Below are positions 1-11,492 of a stretch of 41,561 nucleotides of DNA, one piece after another; position 1 is the first letter of the stretch, and every line of letters starts with the position of its first letter. The notes under the pieces were generated by a model that worked only from the letters and a program-made list of their open reading frames with translations, searched no databases and had not been told where the DNA came from. This stretch comes from Paucisalibacillus globulus (GTDB taxonomy: Bacteria > Bacillota > Bacilli > Bacillales > Amphibacillaceae). The position numbers and the translations under genes are program-made. The stretch lies in contig NZ_LT855389.1 of NCBI RefSeq assembly GCF_900184735.1, positions 1 through 41,561 of the forward strand, read 5' to 3'.

Positions 1-1474
<1,474 letters not shown>

Positions 1475-1634
1475 AATTGAAAGAATCAATTAAGTTCTTA
1501 GCACTAAAAGCACGCTAGCTTTTAGAATTTCTTTTTAATAGAAAAAACAGGGTTGTTTTTTCTTACATACTGGTTGTTTTGTTCAGTTTTCAAGGAGCAA
1601 ACACTTTAGCGTCGCTTTAAGAAGCAACTTTCAA

Positions 1635-1663
1635 AGTATATCATTTCGTCAAGATTATGTCAA
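1635..1663 (-). promoter_or_regulatory. rRNA operon promoter P2 (sigma A type)
   Basis: On the minus strand there is a perfect TTGACA at 1658-1663, a 17-nt spacer and TATACT at 1635-1640. It would start a leader of about 150 nt before the 16S gene. That leader holds a CTCCTTGAAAACTGAAC-like segment (about 1578-1600), common in Bacillaceae rRNA leaders and spacers. Confidence 0.85.
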
Positions 1664-1723
1664 CAAGTTTTTAATATAAAATAACTTGTTTCTCTAATCC
1701 TCTAACGATTAGCGACATAAACT

Positions 1724-1752
1724 AATATATCACTTAGAATAGATTATGTCAA
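1724..1752 (-). promoter_or_regulatory. rRNA operon promoter P1 (sigma A type)
   Basis: On the minus strand TTGACA (1747-1752), a 17-nt spacer and TATATT (1724-1729) lie 89 bp upstream of P2. Tandem promoters are normal for Bacillus rrn operons. The rest of 1753-2000 is AT-rich with nothing else I can support. Confidence 0.8.
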
Positions 1753-2000
1753 CTAGTGTCATCTATTTTCTATTGTCTTTCATTGATTACTCTCTAAAAT
1801 AATCAACAACAATAGAATACATATTACACCTCTTTGGAATACTAGTCAATACAATAAAATCAGTACTAACTACCATTTTTCCCATAATAATCCATTAACA
1901 CCGTTTTATTATATTCATATCGACTACAAATGTTCCACTGAATATCAACATTCAACTTACAAATGATAACAACACTATTTAAAGAAAACGAGGAGATATG

Positions 2001-2759
2001 ATGAAAAGAATAGCTTGCACTACTCTACTAATATTATTTATATGCCTGGATATTTATTCCATTCATGCTATAGAAGAAAATACTAATAGTGAATTGCAGA
2101 TTATTAAAACTTACGAAGAAGATGTTACTGGAAATGGATTGAAAGAGATTATAGAGTTAAAAGGAGTATTATTTTCTCCAGATTCAAACTATTACCGTGA
2201 CATTGAAGCAGTAATCACTTCATCTGAAAATAAAGTATGGGAAATTCCATATATGGGTGGATACGATCCTTCTATATCATTTATTGATTTAAACCATGAT
2301 AAAGTAAATGATATTTTCTTTCAAAGTGCAACCGGGGGTAGTGGCGGTTTATATCAATATTATCTTCATACACTTGTTAAAAATAAGCTTTCAGAAATAC
2401 CGTTACCTGAACAACCTTTTGTAAAAGGGAAATTCTTAGATGACTTTAAAATAGAAGTAAAAATCTCACCAGATATGGAACCGAATATTGTGGACCTACA
2501 AACTAGAAGAGACGAATATATTCGTTTAGGCCTTTATAGTAAAGATGGAAAGTTAATAAAAGAAACTTCTGCAATGGTAGACCCAATCGCTTTCTTTGAG
2601 CCAAAATTCATCAGTAAAAGTAAAGGATATGGATTAAAAAGTTACCAACAAGTCAGTGGTGCATATCATGCTGATCAAATAGGTACGGTTGAAACTTTGT
2701 GGTATTACGATAGAGATAAGTGGATTATCCTTCAAACAAAATGGATGCCTAATTATTAA
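2001..2759 (+). CDS. Secreted protein of unknown function
   Basis: A 252-residue protein with a basic-hydrophobic N-terminus ending near SIHA-IEEN, read as a Sec signal peptide cleaved around residue 24. The mature part has short Asp-rich stretches (DVTGNG, DLNHDKVND) that resemble FG-GAP/VCBS-like calcium loops. Such loops occur in secreted beta proteins, but I cannot assign a family. Two ATGs overlap at 1998 and 2001. AGGAG at 1991-1995 is only 2 nt from the first and 5 nt from the second, so 2001 is preferred. The gene stands alone between the rRNA promoters and leuS, and shares a bidirectional terminator with leuS. Function unknown. Confidence 0.8.
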   Translation: MKRIACTTLLILFICLDIYSIHAIEENTNSELQIIKTYEEDVTGNGLKEIIELKGVLFSPDSNYYRDIEAVITSSENKVWEIPYMGGYDPSISFIDLNHDKVNDIFFQSATGGSGGLYQYYLHTLVKNKLSEIPLPEQPFVKGKFLDDFKIEVKISPDMEPNIVDLQTRRDEYIRLGLYSKDGKLIKETSAMVDPIAFFEPKFISKSKGYGLKSYQQVSGAYHADQIGTVETLWYYDRDKWIILQTKWMPNY

Positions 2760-2763
2760 TTGA

Positions 2764-2795
2764 AAGAGGCACTCTCATAATTGAGAGTGCCTCTT
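2764..2795. terminator. Bidirectional terminator between the secreted protein gene and leuS
   Basis: A perfect 14-bp stem (2764-2777 with 2782-2795) and a 4-nt loop lie between two convergent stop codons. The stem starts with AA and ends with TT, so either strand gives a short U-rich 3' flank. Confidence 0.85.
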
Positions 2796-2799
2796 AATA

Positions 2800-5211
2800 T
2801 TAGTTCGCAACTATATTTACTAATTTACCAGGTACTACAACCACTTTTCGAATTGTTTTACCCTCGATCCAATCCTGGATCGACTCATCTTCTAATGCTT
2901 TCTTTTCCAGTTCCTCTTTAGAAATATCTTTTGCTACTTTCAACTTAGAACGAACTTTCCCCATAACTTGAATCACGATTTCCACTTCATCTTCAATCAA
3001 TTTAGATTCATCATATGTTGGCCATTCAGAATAACTGATTGTATGTTGATGACCAAGTCGATCCCAGAGTTCCTCTGCAATATGAGGAGCAATAGGTGAT
3101 AGTAGTTTTACAAAACCTTCTACATATTCTTTTGATATTGAATCTGCTTTGTACCCTTCATTAATGAAAACCATCATTTGAGAAATACCCGTATTAAAGT
3201 GTAGATTCTCAAAATCCTCTGAGACCTTTTTAACAGTCTCGTGGTAAACCTTTTCAAGTTCAGTACTAGCTCCATCTACAATTTTATTAGATAGGCTGCC
3301 ATCTTCATTAATAAATAGTCTCCAAATACGGTCTAGGAAACGACGTGCTCCGTCTAACCCATTGGTAGACCATGCAACAGATGCATCTAATGGTCCCATA
3401 AACATTTCGTAAAGACGAAGTGTATCTGCACCATGGGATTCAATGATATCGTCTGGATTAACAACGTTACCTTTAGATTTACTCATTTTCTCATTACCTT
3501 CACCAAGAATCATTCCTTGATTGAAAAGCTTAGTAAAAGGTTCTTTTGTTGGTACCACACCAATATCATAAAGGAATTTATGCCAGAATCTAGCATATAG
3601 CAAATGTAGTACGGCATGTTCTGCTCCACCAATATAAATATCAATTGGAAGCCATATTTTAAGTAATTCTGGATCAGCTAACTTTTCACTATTATGTGGA
3701 TCAATGTAACGCAAGAAATACCAACAGCTACCTGCCCATTGAGGCATTGTATTTGTTTCACGACGACCTTTCATACCTGTCTTTGGATCTATTACATTCA
3801 CCCATTCACTATTAGCTAGCGGAGATTCACCAGTACCAGAAGGCTTTATTTCCGTCATAACTGGAAGTTCAAGTGGCAATTCTTCTTCAGGCACTGTTGT
3901 CATAGTACCATCTTCCCAATGGATAACTGGGATTGGTTCACCCCAATAACGTTGTCTTGAGAACAACCAGTCACGCAAACGATACGTTATTTTTTTGGTT
4001 CCAACACCTTTTTCTTCTAGCCAAGTAATCATGTTTGTAATTGCTTGTTCTTTATCTAGCCCATTTAGAAAGTCAGAGTTTACATGTTCCCCGTCTCCTG
4101 TATATGCTTCTTTCGTGACATCACCGCCAGCAACTACTTCCACTATTGGCAAATCAAATTTAGTTGCAAATTCATAGTCACGTTCATCATGAGCTGGTAC
4201 CGCCATGATTGCGCCAGTACCATAGGTCATTAGAACATAATCAGCAATCCAAATTGGCATTTTCTCATTATTTACTGGATTAATCGCATAGGCTCCACTA
4301 AACACACCTGTTTTGTCTTTTGCAAGATCTGTTCTTTCAAGATCGGATTTAGTTTGCACGGCATCCAAATACTTTTGTACAGCATCTTTTTGTTCAGTGG
4401 TTGTGATTTTTTCAACTAAAGGATGCTCTGGCGCTAGTACTGCATACGTTGCCCCAAACAATGTATCAGGACGTGTAGTAAATACTGTAAACGACTCATC
4501 AAATCCCTCAATTGGGAATGTTACTTCAGCACCTTCTGAACGACCAATCCAATTACGTTGCATATCTTTTATGCTCTCTGGCCAATCTAGTTCTTCTAAA
4601 TCATCTAGCAGTCTGTCTGCATAAGCAGTAATTTTCAACATCCATTGTTTCATTGGCTTACGAACAACTGGATGTCCACCTCGTTCACTTTTACCATCAA
4701 TTACTTCTTCATTAGCCAGTACTGTTCCAAGTGCTGGGCACCAGTTAACAGCCACTTCATCTATATAAGCTAGGCCTTTTTCATAAAGTTTTGTAAAAAT
4801 CCACTGGGTCCATTTATAGTAGTTTGGATCTGTTGTATTTAGTTCCCGGTCCCAGTCATAGGAGAACCCAAGTTCTTGAATTTGTCTTTTAAACGTGTTG
4901 ATATTTTTTTGGGTAAACTCTGCAGGACTATTTCCTGTGTCTAGTGCATATTGCTCTGCTGGTAGTCCAAATGCATCCCACCCCATAGGATGAAGTACCT
5001 CATATCCCTGCATACGCTTCATACGTGACAGTATGTCAGTTGCCGTATAGCCTTCGGGATGTCCAACGTGAAGCCCTGCCCCAGATGGATATGGGAACAT
5101 GTCTAGCGCGTAGAATTTTTTCTTATCAGATGTTGCATCAGTCTTGAAGGTTTTATTTTCAAGCCAATACTTTTGCCATTTCTTTTCAATATCATGATGG
5201 TTAAAACTCAT
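2800..5211 (-). CDS. leuS: Leucyl-tRNA synthetase
   Basis: This enzyme charges tRNA-Leu with leucine in the cytoplasm. It is 803 residues long, usual for bacterial LeuRS. The class I signatures are intact: HVGH at residues 48-51 and KMSKS at 575-579. Between them lies the CP1 editing domain with a T-rich segment ([12 protein letters not shown]), a zinc-domain region, and the catalytic segment around [12 protein letters not shown]. The C-terminal anticodon-binding and small terminal domains are complete. An AAAGGAGGAG ribosome site lies 6 nt before the ATG. The gene is preceded by a T-box leader, which indicates control by uncharged tRNA-Leu. Its position beside mnmM and ytoA matches B. subtilis. 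Confidence 0.99.
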   Translation of the reverse strand: MSFNHHDIEKKWQKYWLENKTFKTDATSDKKKFYALDMFPYPSGAGLHVGHPEGYTATDILSRMKRMQGYEVLHPMGWDAFGLPAEQYALDTGNSPAEFTQKNINTFKRQIQELGFSYDWDRELNTTDPNYYKWTQWIFTKLYEKGLAYIDEVAVNWCPALGTVLANEEVIDGKSERGGHPVVRKPMKQWMLKITAYADRLLDDLEELDWPESIKDMQRNWIGRSEGAEVTFPIEGFDESFTVFTTRPDTLFGATYAVLAPEHPLVEKITTTEQKDAVQKYLDAVQTKSDLERTDLAKDKTGVFSGAYAINPVNNEKMPIWIADYVLMTYGTGAIMAVPAHDERDYEFATKFDLPIVEVVAGGDVTKEAYTGDGEHVNSDFLNGLDKEQAITNMITWLEEKGVGTKKITYRLRDWLFSRQRYWGEPIPVIHWEDGTMTTVPEEELPLELPVMTEIKPSGTGESPLANSEWVNVIDPKTGMKGRRETNTMPQWAGSCWYFLRYIDPHNSEKLADPELLKIWLPIDIYIGGAEHAVLHLLYARFWHKFLYDIGVVPTKEPFTKLFNQGMILGEGNEKMSKSKGNVVNPDDIIESHGADTLRLYEMFMGPLDASVAWSTNGLDGARRFLDRIWRLFINEDGSLSNKIVDGASTELEKVYHETVKKVSEDFENLHFNTGISQMMVFINEGYKADSISKEYVEGFVKLLSPIAPHIAEELWDRLGHQHTISYSEWPTYDESKLIEDEVEIVIQVMGKVRSKLKVAKDISKEELEKKALEDESIQDWIEGKTIRKVVVVPGKLVNIVAN

Positions 5212-5243
5212 CTATAACTCCTCCTTTATAATTTCAATACAAA

Positions 5244-5478
5244 TAAAAAAGCCTCTCATCCCAAAGAAGGGACGAGAAGCTATTACTCCCGCGGTACCAC
5301 CCAAATTAACGTTTAATACGTTCACTTGTATCCATAACGTGGATTAACGTCACAAGCTACTTTAGTTCACTCGTGCAGCCTTGAAGGCGAGTTCGTAACT
5401 TGTCAGGGGCAATTCACACCAACCATTGCCTCTCTTTACCTGAGCAATTTTACTACTACTCCTTCGCATCGCATTTTA
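5244..5478 (-). promoter_or_regulatory. T-box leader of leuS (tRNA-Leu sensing), with terminator
   Basis: On the minus strand the leader contains the T-box core GGGTGGTACCGCGGGAG (5286-5302). It ends in a terminator hairpin (GCTTCTCGTCCC...GGGATGAGAGGC, 5251-5280) followed by a T-run. The stem I region spans about 5375-5475. A CTC triplet at 5389-5391, followed by a purine, is a plausible leucine specifier. I could not fold stem I fully, so the specifier is an inference. By family knowledge, uncharged tRNA pairing with the T-box bulge disrupts the terminator and turns leuS on. Confidence 0.93.
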
Positions 5479-5491
5479 ATATTTAAATTGA

Positions 5492-5520
5492 ATTTTAATG
5501 AATACTACTAGCTTTGTCAA
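5492..5520 (-). promoter_or_regulatory. Sigma A promoter of the leuS T-box leader
   Basis: On the minus strand TTGACA (5515-5520), a 17-nt spacer and TAAAAT (5492-5497) lie directly upstream of the T-box stem I. Confidence 0.8.
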
Positions 5521-5643
5521 GATATTCCTTTTTTAATCTATTATAATATGAAATAAATCGAAAAGGGTGTATACACTTTTGTTTCCGATAAATTATCATA
5601 AATGCTATTCTTAATACACAGATTGATTTTTAAGGAGAACACA

Positions 5644-6207
5644 ATGAAAACTATTTTAAATTATTCCCATCATTTATTAGAAGAAATTATCGAACCTGGA
5701 GAAACAGTGATTGATGCAACTTGTGGAAATGGTAATGATACCTTATTTTTAAGTAAGCTTGTTGGAGAATTCGGCGAAGTAATCGCTCTTGACATTCAAG
5801 AACAGGCAATTGATAATACCGATCAGTTACTAATGGAACATAACTGCAGCAATGTTTCACTAGTGTTAGATAGCCATGCTAATATTGAAAATTACTTAAT
5901 CAAAGAATTAGAAGGAAACATTGGCGGTGCCATATTCAACCTAGGATATTTACCAAAAAGCGACAAATCTGTTGTCACAGAAGGAGAATCGACAGTTAAA
6001 GCCATTGACACTATTTTACAGTACCTAAAAAAGGGTGGTCGAATTATTCTAGTAGTTTACTACGGCCATGAAGGTGGAGAAGAAGAAAAAAATATTATTC
6101 TAAAACATGTCATGTCCCTAGACCAGAAAAACTATAGTGTCCTACGCTATGGATTTATTAATCAAAAAAATAATCCACCCTTTATCATCGCTATACAGAA
6201 AAAGTAA
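5644..6207 (+). CDS. mnmM: SAM-dependent tRNA wobble-uridine methyltransferase MnmM (YtqB family)
   Basis: A 187-residue class I methyltransferase. SAM motif I is VIDATCGNGNDTLFL, followed by the acidic motif II end (VIALDIQ). NLGYLPKSDK matches the YtqB family catalytic loop. B. subtilis YtqB was renamed MnmM; by family knowledge it methylates the 5-aminomethyl group of tRNA wobble uridine. The start at 5644 is chosen because AAGGAG (5632-5637) lies 6 nt upstream; an earlier in-frame ATG at 5602 has no ribosome site. The next gene begins 14 nt after the stop with its own strong ribosome site, so the two are probably cotranscribed. Divergent from leuS. Confidence 0.92.
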   Translation: MKTILNYSHHLLEEIIEPGETVIDATCGNGNDTLFLSKLVGEFGEVIALDIQEQAIDNTDQLLMEHNCSNVSLVLDSHANIENYLIKELEGNIGGAIFNLGYLPKSDKSVVTEGESTVKAIDTILQYLKKGGRIILVVYYGHEGGEEEKNIILKHVMSLDQKNYSVLRYGFINQKNNPPFIIAIQKK

Positions 6208-6221
6208 AAGGAGGAACATAA

Positions 6222-6749
6222 GTGATCCATCATTATAAAAATATTTCACCCACCATCCATCCTTCTGTCTTTGTAGCAAAGGATGCAGTAATTATCGGTG
6301 ATGTCAAAATTGACGAAGAATCTAGTATTTGGTTTAAAACGGTTATTCGTGGAGATGTTGCACCGACTCGAATAGGAAAAAGGGTTAGTATTCAGGATTT
6401 ATCCATGCTACACCAAAGCCCAAATCATACATTAGTTATTGAAGATGACGTAACAGTTGGTCATCAAGTTACATTACACTCATCTATCATTAGAAAGAAC
6501 GCTTTAGTCGGAATGGGTTCCATCATACTAGATGGAGCTGAGATTGGAGAGAGTGCATTTATTGCAGCAGGGAGTCTCGTACCACCAGGCAAAAAAATAC
6601 CACCACATACTTTAGCTATGGGAAGCCCAGCAAAAGTAGTACGACAATTAACGGAAGAAGATTATAAAGAAATGGAACGAGTTCGTAAATCCTATGTAGA
6701 AAAAGGTCAGTATTATAAGGAACATACCAATTTGGGCTTAGAATTATAG
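6222..6749 (+). CDS. ytoA: Gamma-carbonic-anhydrase-like hexapeptide-repeat protein (YtoA family)
   Basis: A 175-residue left-handed beta-helix protein with repeated hexapeptides (VIIGDVKI, VIRGDVAP, VTVGHQVT, ALVGMGSI). The likely metal-ligand histidines are in LHQSPNH and VGHQVTLHSS. This is the bacterial YrdA/PaaY/YtoA family, often called gamma carbonic anhydrases; enzymatic activity is usually unproven. The start is GTG at 6222, with AAAAGGAGG 8 nt upstream. It is the second gene of the mnmM transcript and is followed by a terminator shared with metK. A C-terminal helix (EEDYKEMERVRKSYVEKG) closes the fold, as in family members. Confidence 0.93.
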   Translation: MIHHYKNISPTIHPSVFVAKDAVIIGDVKIDEESSIWFKTVIRGDVAPTRIGKRVSIQDLSMLHQSPNHTLVIEDDVTVGHQVTLHSSIIRKNALVGMGSIILDGAEIGESAFIAAGSLVPPGKKIPPHTLAMGSPAKVVRQLTEEDYKEMERVRKSYVEKGQYYKEHTNLGLEL

Positions 6750-6771
6750 ATTTCATTGTCGGAATATAAAC

Positions 6772-6812
6772 AAACCGCTTGATGCACATGAACAGCACCA
6801 AGCGGTTTTTCT
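6772..6812. terminator. Bidirectional terminator between ytoA and metK
   Basis: A 10-bp stem, AAACCGCTTG (6772-6781) with CAAGCGGTTT (6799-6808), is followed on the plus strand by TTTTTCTTTG. Convergent genes lie on both sides. Confidence 0.8.
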
Positions 6813-6815
6813 TTG

Positions 6816-8012
6816 TTATTTTGTTAATTCTACTAAATCCCCAACCTTATCGGTCTTTTCCCAAGGGAATTCAATATCTGTCCGACCAAAGTGGCCATAA
6901 GCAGCAGAGTCTTTATATATTGGTCTTTGTAAGTCCAACATGCGAATGATTCCAGCAGGTCGTAAATCAAATACGTCACGAACAGCTTTGACTAATGATT
7001 CTTCCGTAACTTTACCAGTACCAAATGTATTAATAGCAATGGAAACCGGTTCAGCAACTCCAATAGCATAAGCTAATTGGACTTCACAAGAATCCGCTAA
7101 TTTGGCAGCAACAATGTTTTTTGCAACATAGCGAGCAGCATATGCGGCAGAACGATCAACTTTTGTTGGATCCTTTCCACTAAATGCACCACCACCATGA
7201 CGAGCATAACCACCATACGTATCTACAATAATTTTTCTTCCTGTTAATCCAGCATCTCCTTGTGGACCACCAATCACAAAGCGTCCTGTAGGATTAATAA
7301 AATACTTCGTTATATCATCTAATAACTCCCCAGGAACAACTGGCTTGATAACATGCTCCATTAAATCTTTCTCAATTTGTTCTAATGTTGCATGCTGAGA
7401 ATGCTGTGTCGAAATGACAATAGTATCAACACGTATTGGTTGATCCTTTTCATCATATTCCACGGTCACTTGTGTTTTACCATCTGGTCGTAAATATGCA
7501 AGTGTACCATCTTTTCTGACATCACTTAACCTTTTCGCTAATTTATGTGCCAAAGAGATTGGTAATGGCATTAATTCTTCCGTTTCATTACAAGCGAAAC
7601 CAAACATTAATCCTTGGTCACCTGCACCAATTGCTGCGATTTCACCTTCTGTCATTTTACCTTGACGTGCTTCTAGTGCTTGGTTTACACCGCTAGCAAT
7701 ATCAGGTGATTGCTCATCAATTGCTGTTAAGACAGCACAAGTATCAGCATCAAAACCATATTTCGCTCGTGTATACCCAATATCCTTAATAGTTTGTCGA
7801 ACAACAGCTGGAATGTCTACATAGGTTGAAGTGGTAATCTCACCGGCAACTAGAACTAAACCAGTTGTAACGGTTGTTTCACATGCTACCCGAGCTGCAG
7901 GGTCTTTTTTTAATATTTCATCTAAAATGGCATCTGAAATCTGATCACAAATTTTATCAGGATGACCTTCTGTTACAGATTCAGAAGTAAATAAACGACG
8001 ATTATTAGCCAT
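6816..8012 (-). CDS. metK: S-adenosylmethionine synthetase
   Basis: This enzyme makes S-adenosylmethionine from methionine and ATP in the cytoplasm. It is 398 residues, the usual length. Family motifs are intact: [16 protein letters not shown] near residue 17, [13 protein letters not shown] near 128, and the glycine-rich [19 protein letters not shown] near 273. The ATG has a GGGAGG ribosome site. An S-box riboswitch lies directly upstream, so the product SAM represses its own synthesis by premature termination. It sits next to pckA as in B. subtilis. It is also the source of SAM for the neighbouring methyltransferase gene, though no special link is implied. Confidence 0.99.
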   Translation of the reverse strand: MANNRRLFTSESVTEGHPDKICDQISDAILDEILKKDPAARVACETTVTTGLVLVAGEITTSTYVDIPAVVRQTIKDIGYTRAKYGFDADTCAVLTAIDEQSPDIASGVNQALEARQGKMTEGEIAAIGAGDQGLMFGFACNETEELMPLPISLAHKLAKRLSDVRKDGTLAYLRPDGKTQVTVEYDEKDQPIRVDTIVISTQHSQHATLEQIEKDLMEHVIKPVVPGELLDDITKYFINPTGRFVIGGPQGDAGLTGRKIIVDTYGGYARHGGGAFSGKDPTKVDRSAAYAARYVAKNIVAAKLADSCEVQLAYAIGVAEPVSIAINTFGTGKVTEESLVKAVRDVFDLRPAGIIRMLDLQRPIYKDSAAYGHFGRTDIEFPWEKTDKVGDLVELTK

Positions 8013-8082
8013 GTGGCTAAATCCTCCCTCTAATTTCTTGGTACGGAACTCTTATTTATATCAGTATTATTCCCAATTAACG

Positions 8083-8243
8083 TAAAAAAGCCTTTCCTTC
8101 AAGACATGAGGAAAGGAATAACCAGCCTTTCGCTCTTATTGTTCAAGGAAGTTTTCCTTGCATCAGGTTAGCACCTTTTCACCTACGTGATGGTTGCTGG
8201 GCTTCATCGGGTCTGTCCCTCCGCCTGCTCTGAATAAGAGAGT
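8083..8243 (-). promoter_or_regulatory. SAM-I riboswitch (S-box) with terminator upstream of metK
   Basis: On the minus strand the aptamer (about 8132-8243) holds the S-box core GAGGGAC, CCGATGAAGCCC, GCAACC and the AAGGTGCTAA segment. It is closed by a P1 helix of CTCTTATTC with CAATAAGAG. It is followed by a terminator, CCTTTCCT pairing with AGGAAAGG (about 8089-8116), ending in a T-run. By family knowledge, SAM binding favours the terminator and lowers metK expression. Confidence 0.97.
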
Positions 8244-8338
8244 ATCCGCTCATTGTTAAGGTTAACTGAATCTATTGTCCCATGTCAACTGGTTATTTTA
8301 TTGTCACGTAATTTTAATAAAATAATACAATAAAAAAT

Positions 8339-8377
8339 AATAAATAGTATGGACTATTTATTCTAATGTGTTATACT
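8339..8377 (+). promoter_or_regulatory. pckA promoter with a 10-bp dyad over the -35 region
   Basis: TATACT at 8372-8377 is preceded by TGT (an extended -10). A weak -35, TGGACT (8350-8355), sits 16 nt upstream. A perfect inverted repeat, AATAAATAGT (8339-8348) and ACTATTTATT (8353-8362) separated by ATGG, covers the -35 element. This is a plausible repressor site. In B. subtilis pckA is repressed by CcpN, but I cannot claim this is a CcpN box. Confidence 0.5.
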
Positions 8378-8454
8378 ATTAATTAATTTCAGGAAAATAA
8401 TGTATCGAAGGAATCTTTCTTCAGATAATCTCTTTTAAAAGGAAGGTAATTTTA

Positions 8455-10041
8455 ATGAATACGGTAATCAAATCTTCACTATTGGAAGAACTTCTATCAC
8501 AAGAAAATGTAAAGAAAAATCTGTCCGTTGCAACTTTAGTAGAAAAAGTACTTTCACGTAAAGAAGGTGTTTTATCAAACACAGGGGCAGTTCTTGCGAC
8601 AACTGGTAAATACACTGGACGTTCTCCAGAGGATAAATTCATTGTAAAGGATTCCATATCTGAAAGTAAAGTAGATTGGGGTACTGTAAACCAACCTATT
8701 GAGGAAGAAGTTTTTGAAAAGCTGTATGAGAAAGTAATCGCACATTTAAAGAATAATGATGAAATATATGTTTTTAATGGTTTTGCTGGAGCAGATCAGA
8801 ATTACCAATTACCTATTCAAGTAATTAATGAATTCGCATGGCATAACCTGTTTGCAAAACAATTATTTATTAGACCAACTGAGGATCAACTAGCAACTCA
8901 CGAACCTTCCTTTACAGTAATTTCTGCACCAACATTTAAAGCAGATCCCACTATCGATGGAACCAATTCGGAAGCGTTTATCCTTGTATCATTTAAACAT
9001 AGAGTTATTTTAATTGGCGGTACAGAATATGCAGGAGAAATTAAGAAATCCATATTCTCCATTATGAACTACTTATTACCTGAACAAAATATTTTATCCA
9101 TGCACTGCTCAGCAAACGTTGGTAAAGAAGGCGATGTTGCTTTGTTCTTTGGTTTATCTGGTACTGGTAAAACCACCTTATCAGCGGACCCTTATCGCAA
9201 ATTAATCGGAGATGATGAGCATGCTTGGAGTTCAAGCGGTGTATTCAATATTGAAGGTGGATGCTATGCAAAATGTATCAATCTTTCAGAAGAGAAGGAA
9301 CCACAAATTTACAATGCTATTAAATTTGGTTCTGTTCTAGAAAATGTTGTATTGGATGAAGATTCACGCAGACCAGACTTTGATAACACAACCCTAACAG
9401 AAAACACGCGAGCTGCTTATCCATTAGAACATATTGATAATATTGTTAACCCTAGTATTGCCGGGCACCCAAATACAATTATTTTCTTAACAGCTGATGC
9501 TTCTGGCACATTACCACCTATTAGTAAACTAACAAAAGAACAAGCAATGTATCACTTTTTAAGTGGTTATACTAGTAAACTAGCAGGTACGGAAAGAGGA
9601 GTTACAGAACCACAAGCGACTTTTTCTGCTTGTTTTGGTGCACCATTCCTACCACTAGCACCAGCGAAATATGCGAGTATGCTTGGTGAAAAAATTGATC
9701 AGTATAACACAAATGTATTCTTAATTAATACAGGTTGGACTGGTGGTTCATATGGCGTTGGTAGCCGTATTAGATTGTCTTATACCAGAGCAATGGTACA
9801 TGCAGCGCTTGAGGGTGAGTTGAACAATGTTGAAACTACTAAAGATGAAATCTTCGGTTTAGAAATCCCGACTCATGTTGCCGGTGTACCGGATGAAGTA
9901 TTAGTACCAAAGAACACATGGGAAAACCAAGATGATTATGTAGCAGCTGCTAAAGACCTTGCACAGAAGTTTCATGAGAACTTCACGAAATTCACACATG
10001 TAAGTACTGAAATCGCTGAAGCTGGACCAATTTATAAGTAA
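8455..10041 (+). CDS. pckA: Phosphoenolpyruvate carboxykinase (ATP)
   Basis: It converts oxaloacetate and ATP to phosphoenolpyruvate and CO2, the committed step of gluconeogenesis from TCA intermediates. It is 528 residues, as usual for the ATP-dependent family. The kinase P-loop GLSGTGKTT is at residues 233-241. The metal-binding segment GDDEHAW and the conserved [12 protein letters not shown] and TGWTGG segments follow. An AAAGGAAGG ribosome site precedes the ATG at 8455. It is monocistronic with its own promoter and terminator. The dyad over the promoter suggests repression, probably by glycolytic carbon as in B. subtilis (inference). Confidence 0.99.
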   Translation: MNTVIKSSLLEELLSQENVKKNLSVATLVEKVLSRKEGVLSNTGAVLATTGKYTGRSPEDKFIVKDSISESKVDWGTVNQPIEEEVFEKLYEKVIAHLKNNDEIYVFNGFAGADQNYQLPIQVINEFAWHNLFAKQLFIRPTEDQLATHEPSFTVISAPTFKADPTIDGTNSEAFILVSFKHRVILIGGTEYAGEIKKSIFSIMNYLLPEQNILSMHCSANVGKEGDVALFFGLSGTGKTTLSADPYRKLIGDDEHAWSSSGVFNIEGGCYAKCINLSEEKEPQIYNAIKFGSVLENVVLDEDSRRPDFDNTTLTENTRAAYPLEHIDNIVNPSIAGHPNTIIFLTADASGTLPPISKLTKEQAMYHFLSGYTSKLAGTERGVTEPQATFSACFGAPFLPLAPAKYASMLGEKIDQYNTNVFLINTGWTGGSYGVGSRIRLSYTRAMVHAALEGELNNVETTKDEIFGLEIPTHVAGVPDEVLVPKNTWENQDDYVAAAKDLAQKFHENFTKFTHVSTEIAEAGPIYK

Positions 10042-10098
10042 TATTTTTTTAGTCTTGTCCTCATCCCAAGAGGGTTTATATATTTACTATTATTTATG

Positions 10099-10127
10099 CC
10101 GATCTATTCTTTTAGATCGGTTTTTCT
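10099..10127 (+). terminator. pckA terminator
   Basis: CCGATCTA (10099-10106) pairs with TAGATCGG (10113-10120) around a 6-nt loop, followed by TTTTTCTTT. Confidence 0.85.
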
Positions 10128-10183
10128 TTATGCATTAGTGTTCTGAGATTACTCATTTGATAATTTCTGCTTCAGTTCTTACT

Positions 10184-10351
10184 CCTTGTAACCACACTCC
10201 ATTACCTTGTGCTCGTTCTTTTATTCCTTATGACCGTATTCCAACACCTTATGCCCTATCTCCTCACCTTGTAACTGTATTACATTACCTTGTTCCCACA
10301 TCCGAGAAACTTGTGCTCCTCTCCTCTCCCCTATCCTTATAACCGCAATCA
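10184..10351. repeat. Degenerate 21-bp tandem repeat array
   Basis: About eight diverged units begin with CCTTRTRNC. Unit starts are at 10184, 10205, 10226, 10247, 10267, 10288, 10309 and about 10330, so the period is 21 bp with one 20-bp step. The first unit reads CCTTGTAACCACACTCCATT(A). It lies after the pckA terminator and before the ABC importer genes. A 61-codon open frame crosses it but has no ribosome site and looks non-coding. The rest of 10352-10470 is AT-rich with no riboswitch I can recognise. Confidence 0.75.
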
Positions 10352-10485
10352 TTAATTTCACTCCCTAAACTAAACCCTTTAATCATTTTCTAAACAAATT
10401 CATCCTTATAGGCATTCACACATTTTTTTAACTACGCATAAACTGTCTTGACGAAAAATTCTCGATGTTGAAAGGGTCGGTTAGA

Positions 10486-11481
10486 ATGAAAAAAATAAAA
10501 TTAATCGCAGTGCTCTCCGTGCTTGCGCTTTTACTCCTTTCCGCATGTGGTTCCAATAGCGATACTACAACCATAAAAATTGGAGAGGTAACTCGCTCTC
10601 TTTTCTATGCACCACAATATGTAGCAATTGAAAAGGGATTCTTTGAGGAAGAAGGTTTGAATGTAGAATTACAAACTACCTGGGGTGGAGACAAAACAAT
10701 GACCGCTTTACTATCAGATGGTATTGATGTTGCCCTTGTAGGTTCTGAGACTTCTATTTACGTTTATGCTCAAGATTCAAAAGATTTTGCTGTTAACTTT
10801 GCACAATTAACACAAACGGATGGAACTTTTCTTGTTGCAAAAGAAGACAAACCAGATTTTAATTGGGAAGACTTAACAGACTCCAATTTCCTCGGGCAAC
10901 GTAAAGGTGGTATGCCACAGATGGTTGGAGAATTTGTTCTAAAGAATCACGGAATTGATCCACATAATGATTTATCACTGCATCAAAATATTGATTTTGC
11001 AAATATTCCAGGTGCATTCTTGTCAGGTGACTACGAATATGTACAGTTATTCGAACCAACTGCAAGTGTCTTTGAAAAAGAAGGCAATGGATATGTGGTT
11101 GCCTCATTTGGAGAGGAATCTGGTCATGTACCATACACCGTCTTCATGGCAAAACAAAGTTATATTGACGATAACCCTGAAAATGTTGAGAAATTCACAA
11201 GAGCAATCTATAAAGCACAACAATGGGTACAAGAAACAGACTCTAAAGAAATAGCAGAGACAATCCAAGAATACTTCGAGGATGTTGATTTAGATATTCT
11301 AACTTCATCAATTGAACGTTATAAAAACCAAGATTCCTTTGCAACAGACCCAATCCTAGATGAAGAGGAATGGAATAATTTAAAGGATATTATGAATGAA
11401 GCTGGGGAATTACCAGAAGTTGATATACCTTACGAAGAGCTAGTAAATACAGAGATAGCAGAGGACGTCATTAATAACTAA
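10486..11481 (+). CDS. ytlA: ABC importer substrate-binding lipoprotein (YtlA/NMT1-like)
   Basis: A 331-residue periplasmic-binding-type lipoprotein. The N-terminus MKKIKLIAV has a hydrophobic stretch and the lipobox LLLSAC, so the mature protein starts at that cysteine and is anchored outside the membrane. The mature part begins like the NMT1/THI5, SsuA and TauA group (IKIGEVTRSLFYAPQYVAIEKGFF). The start at 10486 fits AAAGGG 9 nt upstream; an ATG at 10465 lies too early. It is the first gene of a binding-protein, ATPase, permease operon matching ytlA-ytlC-ytlD of B. subtilis. The substrate is unknown: relatives carry pyrimidine thiamine precursors, sulfonates or nitrate. Confidence 0.88.
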   Translation: MKKIKLIAVLSVLALLLLSACGSNSDTTTIKIGEVTRSLFYAPQYVAIEKGFFEEEGLNVELQTTWGGDKTMTALLSDGIDVALVGSETSIYVYAQDSKDFAVNFAQLTQTDGTFLVAKEDKPDFNWEDLTDSNFLGQRKGGMPQMVGEFVLKNHGIDPHNDLSLHQNIDFANIPGAFLSGDYEYVQLFEPTASVFEKEGNGYVVASFGEESGHVPYTVFMAKQSYIDDNPENVEKFTRAIYKAQQWVQETDSKEIAETIQEYFEDVDLDILTSSIERYKNQDSFATDPILDEEEWNNLKDIMNEAGELPEVDIPYEELVNTEIAEDVINN

Positions 11482-11492
11482 GGAGGGAAAAC

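Noticed and set aside
6616-6801. 61-residue frame on the minus strand opposite ytoA
   Set aside because: It is the shadow of ytoA and crosses the terminator.
8282-8330. metK promoter
   Set aside because: TTGACA is present on the minus strand at about 8282-8287, but no good -10 lies at the right distance, so I did not annotate it.
10157-10342. 61-residue frame on the plus strand
   Set aside because: It is produced by the 21-bp array and has no ribosome site.
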